A stretch of DNA of 16,478 bases, from NCBI GenBank assembly GCA_900769785.1, contig CAAGHV010000029.1, positions 1 to 16,478 of the forward strand, written 5' to 3'. Under the pieces are notes generated by a model that saw only the letters and a list, made by a program, of their open reading frames with translations, searched no databases and was not told the DNA's origin. This document shows positions 1 to 6,174 of the stretch, piece by piece. This DNA is from Bacteroidales bacterium. GTDB lineage: Bacteria; Bacteroidota; Bacteroidia; Bacteroidales; P3. Within the stretch, counting starts at the first letter, position 1; each line of letters begins with the position of its first letter. The position numbers were made by a program, and so were the translations under genes.

Positions 1-68
1 AAGACTACGAGTGCTTTTCATTGTCAAACGACGAAGGACATTTTTTTGAGGACAACGGACAACAGACC

Positions 69-444
69 GGCTATCGCCCACTTGTTGTCTTGTAAACTTG
101 TTGACTCTGAAAATCGGCGGCGACGTTGAAAGCCCAACGGCCCAACCACCCCTAAGTATCCCCCTATAAAGGGGGGGATACAGGGGTGAGGCCGGGCTAA
201 CAACGTCGAATTTTCAGTTTTTTTTATAGTCGAAAGACAAAGGGTAAAAGACAAAAGTCTAAAGTAGAAGGGCAAAACAGCTACCACCTTGCTTGTGGTC
301 TTGTTGACTCGTTGACTTGTAGTCTTAAAACCGTCGGCTACCGCCCTACTTGTTGACTTGTAGTCTCGTTGACTCGTAGTCTTAAAAAAAACAACCGGCA
401 ACCGCCCACTTGTGGTCTTGTAGTCCCGTTAACTTATAGTCTCT
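69..444. repeat. Degenerate 8-bp tandem arrays within a larger intergenic repeat
   Basis: Four short arrays read in exact 8-base steps of the pattern CTYGTWGW: 81-106, 292-326, 349-383 and 409-442. Units include CTTGTTGA, CTTGTAGT, CTCGTTGA and CTCGTAGT. Three of the arrays (81, 349 and 409) follow a conserved lead-in of the form GGCTACCGCCC, at 69-80, 336-346 and 397-408. The last three are spaced about 57-60 bp apart and the second and third end in TTAAAA, so there is a higher-order repeat of array plus lead-in. An inverted copy of one unit end (AAGACTACGAG) lies at 1-11. No open frame in the region looks like a protein. The pattern is read directly from the sequence; its function is unknown. 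Confidence 0.75.
107..217. repeat. Large imperfect inverted repeat
   Basis: The two arms pair in order over about 110 bp: 107-114 with 210-217 (CTGAAAAT/ATTTTCAG), 121-128 with 201-208 (CGACGTTG/CAACGTCG), 131-135 with 194-198, 139-142 with 190-193, 148-153 with 182-187 and 157-163 with 174-180. The loop is about 10 nt around 164-173. The structure sits between two of the 8-bp arrays. It could be a palindromic extragenic element or a small mobile cassette. It has no clean U-tract as an intrinsic terminator would, although T218-T225 follows it on the + strand. Confidence 0.7.
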
Positions 445-453
445 AAAAAAAAC

Positions 454-484
454 TTGCATAATTCAGGAAAAAGTCGTAACTTTG
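454..484 (+). promoter_or_regulatory. Bacteroides-type promoter facing right
   Basis: TAACTTTG at 477-484 matches the Bacteroides -7 consensus TAnnTTTG at every defined base. A TTG lies at 454-456, leaving a 20-bp spacer that fits the -33 element. Transcription would begin near 490. No protein gene follows on this strand before the antisense end of miaA, so the product, if any, would be an RNA or an antisense transcript. Confidence 0.5.
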
Positions 485-489
485 CAAAA

Positions 490-650
490 CTTTCCTATAG
501 GGCAAAAGGTGGCAGTTGTGCTATGTAGAGGGATAGCATTCAACACAATAGGGTATCCACCGGAGGAACAAGAGAGGAGTTTTATTTTTGAGCTATGAGC
601 CATGAGCTTTGAGTCATGAGATGTTTTTGTCGAAAGACCAAAGTCTTTTT
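490..650 (+). ncRNA. Candidate structured RNA, unassigned
   Basis: Just downstream of the promoter-like site is a nested foldback: GGTGG 508-512 pairs with CCACC 557-561, TTGTG 516-520 with CACAA 544-548, and CTAT 521-524 with ATAG 533-536. At the other end, AAAGAC 633-638 pairs with GTCTTT 643-648 and TT follows, giving a weak terminator. A transcript of roughly 160 nt could run between them. I recognise no known RNA family, no tRNA fold and no tmRNA tag. The ends are inferred and the call is tentative. Confidence 0.25.
590..620. repeat. 7-bp tandem repeat, about 4.4 copies
   Basis: Units GAGCTAT, GAGCCAT, GAGCTTT and GAGTCAT run in register, followed by GAG. The consensus is GAGYYWT. The tract lies inside the candidate RNA region and contains no gene. 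Confidence 0.7.
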
Positions 651-727
651 GGGAGTACAAACCTACTGCCCGGTTGCAGAGTTGTGGTCTGGCGAAGCCT
701 AAAGCTAAGAGCTGCTCACAACTCAAC

Positions 728-753
728 AAAAAGTTTACATTTTGACATGTAAA
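728..753 (-). terminator. Intrinsic terminator of the leftward miaA operon
   Basis: Read on the minus strand, TTTACAT (753-747) and ATGTAAA (740-734) form a 7-bp stem with a 6-nt loop, followed by C and then TTTTT (732-728). It lies about 36 bp past the miaA stop, where the operon should end. Confidence 0.6.
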
Positions 754-788
754 AAAAAGAGCTAGTGGGTATATGTAGTTGACAGTGG

Positions 789-1703
789 TTAATTTTGTAT
801 CATTGATATGGCTTCTGCCAATGGGCTTTGGCAACTATCCATATCTATCCACCTGATGTCGGCATATCGTCTAAACCATGTCATCTGCCGTTTGGCATAA
901 CGTCGGGTGTTGGTTTTGATGTTTTCGATGGCTTGTTGCAAAGATGTATTGCCGTCCATATAATCAAATATTTCCTTGTATCCCACGGTGTTGAGGGCAG
1001 TATAAGTTCTATACTCTGCCACTTGTTCCACCTCTTTCAGCAATCCTTCTTCCACCATCATATCTACCCTTCGGTTTATTCGGCCATTGAGTTTTTCCCT
1101 GTCCATACACATGCCTATTTTCAGTATGTCGAATGGGCGAGGCTTGATGCCTTGTTTTCTTACTTCGGAGAAAGGTTTGCCGGTCATATAGCACACTTCC
1201 AATGCTCGCAATATTCGTATTGGGTTGGCCAAATCTACTTCGGCATAATATTGAGGGTCAAGAAATTTCAGTTGGAAACGTATATCCTCTATCCCACCCT
1301 TCTCGAGGTCGTCGCGGAGTTTTTTTCTAAGTTCGGGGTCGGGGTCGGGCAGGTCGGCAATGCCCATACACAGGGCGTCGATATAAAGGCCTGAGCCACC
1401 CACACACACGGCGGTATCGTGGTCTGCAAATATATTGTGGAGGCAACCTAAGGCGTCGTTTTCATACATCGAAACGTTATAGTAGTCCTTTACCGAAAGA
1501 TTGGCAATAAGGTGGTGCTTTACGGCGTTTAGCTCGTCGGCCGAAGGGCGTGCCACTCCTATGTTCAGCTCTTGATAGAACTGTCGGGAGTCGCACGATA
1601 GTATTTCGGTACCCAGGTGCTGTGCTACCTCTATGGCCAAGGCTGTTTTGCCTATTGCTGTGGGGCCTTGTATCACTATCAGTTTCTTTTGTTTTTCGGG
1701 CAT
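789..1703 (-). CDS. miaA: tRNA dimethylallyltransferase
   Basis: The enzyme moves a dimethylallyl group from dimethylallyl diphosphate to N6 of adenosine 37 in tRNAs that read codons beginning with U, the first step toward ms2i6A. At 304 residues it has the usual family length. Visible motifs are the P-loop GPTAIGKT (13-20), the DSRQFY segment (38-43) that follows the conserved catalytic Asp, GGSGLY (102-107; GGTGLY in many relatives), the NPIRILRALEV helix (160-170), GYKE (241-244) and the C-terminal RRYAKRQMTWFR segment (268-279). It is the last gene of the leftward operon, 10 bp after cca, so two tRNA-maturation genes are adjacent. The start at 1703 places the P-loop at the normal distance from the N-terminus. 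All key residues appear intact and the call is secure. Confidence 0.97.
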   Translation of the reverse strand: MPEKQKKLIVIQGPTAIGKTALAIEVAQHLGTEILSCDSRQFYQELNIGVARPSADELNAVKHHLIANLSVKDYYNVSMYENDALGCLHNIFADHDTAVCVGGSGLYIDALCMGIADLPDPDPELRKKLRDDLEKGGIEDIRFQLKFLDPQYYAEVDLANPIRILRALEVCYMTGKPFSEVRKQGIKPRPFDILKIGMCMDREKLNGRINRRVDMMVEEGLLKEVEQVAEYRTYTALNTVGYKEIFDYMDGNTSLQQAIENIKTNTRRYAKRQMTWFRRYADIRWIDMDSCQSPLAEAISMIQN

Positions 1704-1713
1704 AGCGTGTGTG

Positions 1714-3129
1714 TTAGTTATTTTTGGGTTTCAAGCCCATTTGTTCGGCTTGTTCCATCATAAACTTGTATGCGGCATTGTATTCGTTGGGTATCACTCC
1801 TTCCAATATAGCCTCTTTGATAGCATTTTTTATTGTTCCTATCTCACGGCAGGGCTGCAAATCAAATATTTCCATTATATCCTCGCCGCTTATAGGTGGT
1901 TGGAAATTGCGTATGCGGTCTTTCTCCTCTATATCCACCAGTTTTTGGCGCACTATCTGGAAGTTTTTCAGGTATTTCTGTACCTTCTGAATATTTTTTG
2001 ATGTTATATCGGCTTCGCACAGTAGCATCAGGTCGTCCACATCGTTGCCGGCATCGAAAAGCAGGCGTCGCACCGCCGAGTCGGTAACGGCATCTTCCGA
2101 AAGTATTATTGGGCGCAAGTGTAGCTGTACAAGTTTTTCCACATACTTCATTTTCTCGTTCATAGGCAGTTTCATCTTTCTGAAAATGCTTCTCACCATC
2201 TTGGCTCCTTTCACCTCGTGGCCATGAAAAGTCCAGCCTAGTTTTTCGTCATATCGCTTAGTAGCCGGTTTGCCTATATCATGCAGTATTGCCGCCCAAC
2301 GCAGCCATAGGTTGTCGGAGTGCTGAGCCACATTGTCCAACACCTCCAATGTATGATAAAAGTTGTCCTTATGGCCTCGTTCGTTGACCATCTCCACACC
2401 TTTTAGCTGCGAAAACTCGGGGAATATCAATTCCATAAGTTTGCTTTTGTACAATAGTTTGAACCCTACCGATGGCACTTTGGCAGCCACTATCTTGTTC
2501 AGTTCTTCGGCCACACGCTCTTTCGACACTATCTCTATTCTATGAGCATTACGCTCAATGGCTTCGAAGGTCTTGTTTTCGATAACAAAGCCCAGCTGTG
2601 TTGCAAACCTTATAGCCCTCATCATACGCAAGGGGTCGTCGGAGAAAGTGATATCGGGGTCGAGTGGTGTGCGTATAACACCGTTATCCAAATCGCGTAT
2701 TCCGCCAAAGGGGTCAAGTAGCTGGCCATAGCGGTCGTTGTTCAAAGCCATAGCCATAGCATTGATAGTAAAGTCTCTACGATTTTGATCGTCTTCCAAT
2801 GTGCCGTTTTCCACTATGGGTTTTCGGCTGTTGGCACGGTATGATTCTTTTCGGGCACCCACAAACTCTACCTGCCAATCTACACCTTGGTATTGGTAAT
2901 GAAACATAGCAGTGCCGAAGTTTTTGAACACTCTCACCTCCTTATTGGCATTGATACGATGTGCCACATTTATGGCCAAATCCACACCACTGCCCAGGCA
3001 CACTATGTCTATATCGGTACACGGACGGTGCAAAAAGTAGTCTCTTACCACACCACCCACGGCATAGGCTTCCACACCCATTTGGTCAGCCACCTCGCCT
3101 ACAATTTTATATATGGGATGTTCCAACAT
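1714..3129 (-). CDS. cca: CCA tRNA nucleotidyltransferase with HD domain
   Basis: A class II nucleotidyltransferase that builds or repairs the 3' CCA end of tRNA, in the cytoplasm. The head has GGVVRD (25-30), the metal-binding DID (39-41), RRDFTINAMA (117-126) and the DDPLRMMRAIRFA segment (164-176) that holds the basic and aspartate residues used for nucleotide selection. A C-terminal HD phosphohydrolase domain follows, with His259, LHDIGKP (282-288) and HGHE (302-305), which in relatives gives phosphatase or phosphodiesterase activity. The length of 471 residues fits the HD-containing subfamily. It lies 20 bp downstream of the lipoprotein gene and 10 bp upstream of miaA. A poly(A) polymerase role is possible for family members, but as the only such gene seen here and beside miaA, CCA addition is the better call. 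Confidence 0.93.
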   Translation of the reverse strand: MLEHPIYKIVGEVADQMGVEAYAVGGVVRDYFLHRPCTDIDIVCLGSGVDLAINVAHRINANKEVRVFKNFGTAMFHYQYQGVDWQVEFVGARKESYRANSRKPIVENGTLEDDQNRRDFTINAMAMALNNDRYGQLLDPFGGIRDLDNGVIRTPLDPDITFSDDPLRMMRAIRFATQLGFVIENKTFEAIERNAHRIEIVSKERVAEELNKIVAAKVPSVGFKLLYKSKLMELIFPEFSQLKGVEMVNERGHKDNFYHTLEVLDNVAQHSDNLWLRWAAILHDIGKPATKRYDEKLGWTFHGHEVKGAKMVRSIFRKMKLPMNEKMKYVEKLVQLHLRPIILSEDAVTDSAVRRLLFDAGNDVDDLMLLCEADITSKNIQKVQKYLKNFQIVRQKLVDIEEKDRIRNFQPPISGEDIMEIFDLQPCREIGTIKNAIKEAILEGVIPNEYNAAYKFMMEQAEQMGLKPKNN

Positions 3130-3149
3130 CAGTTTTATTGCTGCTTATT

Positions 3150-3848
3150 TTATTGTTTTTCACCAAATACTTTCGAAGCTATTCGTTGGCCTTGGTCGTC
3201 ATAGAACTCCCACTCTCCTACTCGCATTCCATTTTCGTAATTGCCTCTATAATATAGTTTACCATTTTCGTGATATATTGTATGAGGTCCATTTTGAATA
3301 TTTTCGGTATAGTTGCCTTCGGCTTGTTTGTTACCATTTTCGAAATAGAAAATCCATAGTCCTTCACGGCCGTTGCCTTTTATATTTCCTTCCGAACGCA
3401 GTTTGAAATTCTGATAGAATTGGCATTGTTTTTTTGTAAAATCATCTCCGCCTTCCACCATCAGCGGACAGCGGTCTTTGGTTATCTCCAAAATTGTTAT
3501 CTCGTCTTTTTCACCAAATATTCTATCGCCATTTTCGTAATAAAACACCCAGTTATCGCCTATTCGGGAATTAGTGAAATCGGCTTCGGCAAACTGCTTA
3601 CCCGACTCATAATAGAATTTCCATATTCCCACAGGTTGATTATCTTTGTAAGTATGATAATAGCGTGTTGTACCAGAGGGGTAAAACATTTCTTCCGATA
3701 CTCGTTGTTTTTCGTCATTAACCATTATTGTTTCATACACCAGTTGTGGTGTTCCATCGGCATAAGTAAGTATTATTTCCTTCTGAGTTTTGTTACACGA
3801 TATTGCTACAAAAGCAATAATCAACATCAATAGCAAGTTTTTCTTCAT
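3150..3848 (-). CDS. Lipoprotein with MORN/YwqK-type repeats
   Basis: A predicted lipoprotein whose body is made of MORN_2-like repeats, of the kind annotated as YwqK family. The start at 3848 is preferred because it gives a compact signal peptide (MKKNLLLMLIIAFVAISC) with a lipobox cysteine at residue 18; an in-frame ATG at 3869 would add seven residues. Repeats follow the pattern G.W.FYYENG..: GIWKFYYESG, DNWVFYYENG, GLWIFYFENG, NGPHTIYHENG and GEWEFYDDQG. MORN-type repeats form beta-hairpin sheets that may bind lipids or proteins, and no catalytic residues are visible. The YwqK label comes from a proposed antitoxin in Bacillus, and no toxin partner is present here. It lies between a secreted hydrolase and cca. 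The family call is firm, the function unknown. Confidence 0.82.
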   Translation of the reverse strand: MKKNLLLMLIIAFVAISCNKTQKEIILTYADGTPQLVYETIMVNDEKQRVSEEMFYPSGTTRYYHTYKDNQPVGIWKFYYESGKQFAEADFTNSRIGDNWVFYYENGDRIFGEKDEITILEITKDRCPLMVEGGDDFTKKQCQFYQNFKLRSEGNIKGNGREGLWIFYFENGNKQAEGNYTENIQNGPHTIYHENGKLYYRGNYENGMRVGEWEFYDDQGQRIASKVFGEKQ

Positions 3849-3875
3849 CGTCTTTATTCTTTTATACATTATTAT

Positions 3876-4907
3876 TTATCTGTTTTTTCGTTTCTTAATA
3901 TCTATATATACCGGCAAATGGTCACTAAAACCACCTTTATATATGGGTCCGTTGTATGTACGATACAACTTCATTCCCCAATATTTATTATCCGGCATCA
4001 ACAAAAAATTAGGTTTATATATGTTTGCTTTTCCATCTACCACCTCTATCGAGGTTGAATATTGCGGATATAAATTTCTGGAAATCATCACCTGATCTAA
4101 GCATTCCCAAAATCCATCGTACTTATATGTACCTTCGCCGGCAGGATAGTTGGCCATAAGGTTTATCATATTGGCAGTTTCATCTTTTTGAGGCAATATT
4201 TTCATCACTTCGGTTATACACTTTGCATCCGGTGCATCGTTGAAGTCACCCATAATCACTATTTTTGGCTCTGTATTTTGGGCCACAATGGTATCCAATG
4301 TATATGCCATCACTGCTGCTGCCAAGCTGCGCCTTTTTTCAGATATATCACCCTGCAACTTAGACGGAAAATGAGCTAATAGCAAAAAAACGGTATCCAT
4401 ATCCTTAATTACACCTTTTACCAAAAGTATATCACGCGTATTGAAAGTGGTATCAGCTGAATCCTTCACTGCTATAGGTTGCGAATATAGCACCTCAAAC
4501 CTATCCACCTTATATAGCAGAGCAACATCTATACCCCTAGTATCGGGCGAATCGTAGTGAACAAAATCGTAGTTAAACTTTCTTAGAGGAGTATTGAGAC
4601 ATAGCTGGCGCAACACCCAGTCGTTCTCCACTTCGCACAATCCTATTGCCACAGGCAAACGGTTTATACCCATATACAATATGGTTTTATATATACTGTC
4701 TTTCTTTTGGTAAAACCTATTGTATGTCCAATGTTTTGTACCGGTGGTAGTAAATTCGTCGTCGGCAGTAAGGCTGTCGTTAGAAGGGTCAAAAAGGTTT
4801 TCCACATTCCACCACATCATTCGGGCAACACTATATTCCTGCCCCTCTGCCGTGGCAAAAGTAATAATACAAAGTAATAGTATGGCACAACGTAGTTTTT
4901 TTATCAT
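3876..4907 (-). CDS. Secreted endonuclease/exonuclease/phosphatase family protein
   Basis: An EEP-superfamily metal-dependent phosphoesterase (DNase I / exonuclease III fold), probably exported. The start at 4907 gives a signal peptide (MIKKLRCAILLLC, cleavage near ATAEGQE); an in-frame ATG at 4937 adds ten residues and lies only 2 bp after the rarD stop. Numbered from 4907, motifs are WWNVENLFD (32-40, metal-binding Asn), CEVEN (91-95, metal-binding Glu), DSPDTRGIDVALLY (119-132), AHFPSK (178-183), GDFND (220-224, catalytic Asp and Asn) and SDHLPV (328-333, catalytic Asp-His). All catalytic positions are present, so it should be active. The substrate cannot be told: relatives cleave DNA, RNA, phosphoinositides or sphingomyelin. 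An exported nuclease or phosphatase for nutrient scavenging is the likely role, by inference. Confidence 0.87.
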   Translation of the reverse strand: MIKKLRCAILLLCIITFATAEGQEYSVARMMWWNVENLFDPSNDSLTADDEFTTTGTKHWTYNRFYQKKDSIYKTILYMGINRLPVAIGLCEVENDWVLRQLCLNTPLRKFNYDFVHYDSPDTRGIDVALLYKVDRFEVLYSQPIAVKDSADTTFNTRDILLVKGVIKDMDTVFLLLAHFPSKLQGDISEKRRSLAAAVMAYTLDTIVAQNTEPKIVIMGDFNDAPDAKCITEVMKILPQKDETANMINLMANYPAGEGTYKYDGFWECLDQVMISRNLYPQYSTSIEVVDGKANIYKPNFLLMPDNKYWGMKLYRTYNGPIYKGGFSDHLPVYIDIKKRKNR

Positions 4908-4939
4908 CGATACATTTATATCATTTATCTTATTCATAA

Positions 4940-5833
4940 TTATTTTCTGTTTTTACTCAGCGAACGAACAATATCCACCGAATATATTATAAGCCCTACC
5001 CATATACATGCAAAACACACTATATGCGAACGAGTAAACTGTTCGCCATACAACAGTACACCCAACAACAACTGCAATGTTGGCGATACATATTGCAAAA
5101 ATCCCAATGTTGAAAGAGGTATTCGCTCGGCCGACTTGCCAAACCACAACAATGGCAAGGCTGTAACGGCACCGGCACCTATCAACAACAGTATAGTAGG
5201 TATGTGCAAACTATTGAAAGCACTAGTACCCGAATAGCACATAAAAGCTACGTATCCAAAGGCTATTGGAGCCATCCACATAGTTTCTACCGTAAGGGCT
5301 GCAGTGGCATCTAATCCCATCTTCTTTTTCATAAGCCCATATATGGCAAACGAGGTAGCCAAGACAAGCGATATAATAGGAAAACGCCCATAATCTATGG
5401 TAAAATAAAGCACACCTATAAGGGCAAATACTATGGCTATCTTTTGCGATTTATTGAGCCGCTCTTTCAAAAACAACGATGCAAATAGTACCGAAAACAA
5501 AGGGTTAATATAGTAGCCCAAACTAGACTCAACAATATAATGATGATTAATAGCCCATATATAAAGTCCCCAATTCAAGGTCATAAGCGAACCTGTAAGC
5601 AGTAGTAACAAATATTGCTTAGATTTTTTGACATACTGTCTGAGATTCATTTTGCGAACACCCCAAAAAAACACCGCCATAAACACACACGACCATATAA
5701 TGCGATGACAAAGAATCTCCACCGATGAGACATGCTCCAGCATCTTCCAATACAAAGGAAACAAGCCCCATGTTAGATAACATATCACACCATAGAATAA
5801 ACCTTTTCCATATTCCGAATGTTGTTTTTGCAT
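4940..5833 (-). CDS. rarD: RarD-type EamA/DMT superfamily transporter
   Basis: An inner-membrane protein of the drug/metabolite transporter superfamily, RarD subfamily. It has 297 residues and about ten hydrophobic helices arranged as two EamA repeats, the common architecture. The N-terminal signature GLFYGVICYLTWGLFPLYWK, the segment LNWGLYIWAINHHYIVESSLGYYINP and the C-terminal LGFLQYVSPTLQLLLGVLL are typical of RarD. The name comes from an E. coli chloramphenicol-sensitive phenotype; the true substrate is not established for the family. It is the first gene of the leftward operon, 2 bp before the next frame. The start at 5833 sits right after a promoter-like box, so the message may be almost leaderless. 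Confidence 0.9.
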   Translation of the reverse strand: MQKQHSEYGKGLFYGVICYLTWGLFPLYWKMLEHVSSVEILCHRIIWSCVFMAVFFWGVRKMNLRQYVKKSKQYLLLLLTGSLMTLNWGLYIWAINHHYIVESSLGYYINPLFSVLFASLFLKERLNKSQKIAIVFALIGVLYFTIDYGRFPIISLVLATSFAIYGLMKKKMGLDATAALTVETMWMAPIAFGYVAFMCYSGTSAFNSLHIPTILLLIGAGAVTALPLLWFGKSAERIPLSTLGFLQYVSPTLQLLLGVLLYGEQFTRSHIVCFACIWVGLIIYSVDIVRSLSKNRK

Positions 5834-5835
5834 AT

Positions 5836-5843
5836 CAAAGTTA
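5836..5843 (-). promoter_or_regulatory. Possible -7 box for the rarD operon
   Basis: The minus strand reads TAACTTTG, a perfect TAnnTTTG, ending two bases before the rarD ATG. No TTG lies about 20 bp upstream; one occurs about 34 bp upstream. Transcription would start at or inside the start codon, so either the mRNA is leaderless or the match is chance. Confidence 0.3.
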
Positions 5844-6058
5844 TAAATCTAATGTATATATACTATATTTTTGGGTGCAACAAGCAAAAAAAATCAAACT
5901 TTCTCATCACAAAAGAATGATAAAGTTTCTATATTTCAATCTATTTGTTGATTTTTCCATATTAAGAAAACAACTTCAAAAATACTCAAAAATATGTAGA
6001 TATAAAGCAAAAAAGAAAAATATTTTTACCAAACAATAAATATTTAAAATAAAATACC

Positions 6059-6066
6059 TATCTTTG
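6059..6066 (+). promoter_or_regulatory. -7 box of the rho promoter
   Basis: TATCTTTG matches TAnnTTTG exactly. A clear -33 TTG is not seen at the usual spacing. Transcription would start near 6072 and leave a leader of about 100 nt before the rho ATG. It is the best promoter candidate on the + strand of the 5834-6174 divergent region, which otherwise holds only AT-rich sequence. Confidence 0.5.
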
Positions 6067-6092
6067 CAAAGTGATTATCATCAACCAACAGT

Positions 6093-6112
6093 GGTAAAAA
6101 AGTCTTTTTACC
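6093..6112 (+). promoter_or_regulatory. Hairpin in the rho leader
   Basis: GGTAAAAA (6093-6100) and TTTTTACC (6105-6112) form a perfect 8-bp stem with a 4-nt loop AGTC, 62 bp before the rho start. The T-run is inside the stem and none follows it, so it is not a standard terminator. It could take part in leader control of rho. Confidence 0.45.
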
Positions 6113-6174
6113 CATTAGTAATCAAAAACTTTCGATAGAATTAAAGGTCTAAACATAAAGAAACAAAAATATCA

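Noticed and set aside
81..442. CRISPR array
   Set aside because: The 8-bp units abut with no spacers, and the larger units vary in length and content. No cas genes are present.
544..556. 13-base word CACAATAGGGTAT shared with 8527-8539
   Set aside because: A shared 13-mer in a 16-kb AT-rich window is expected by chance about once or more, and the flanks do not match.
485..780. tRNA, tmRNA or 6S RNA gene
   Set aside because: No cloverleaf, TTCGA-type T-loop, CCA end or tag frame is visible, and the foldback is too short and irregular for a confident 6S call.
24..834. Two leftward open frames (24-401 and 463-834) in the left gene-free region
   Set aside because: The first is built on the 8-bp arrays and palindrome and is low in complexity; the second overlaps the miaA 3' end and crosses its terminator. 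Neither resembles a protein family.
3150..4907. Toxin-antitoxin pair of the YwqK-like lipoprotein and the EEP protein
   Set aside because: Both carry export signals, and the EEP protein is a full-length phosphoesterase within a five-gene operon. The antitoxin label of YwqK relatives is not enough evidence.
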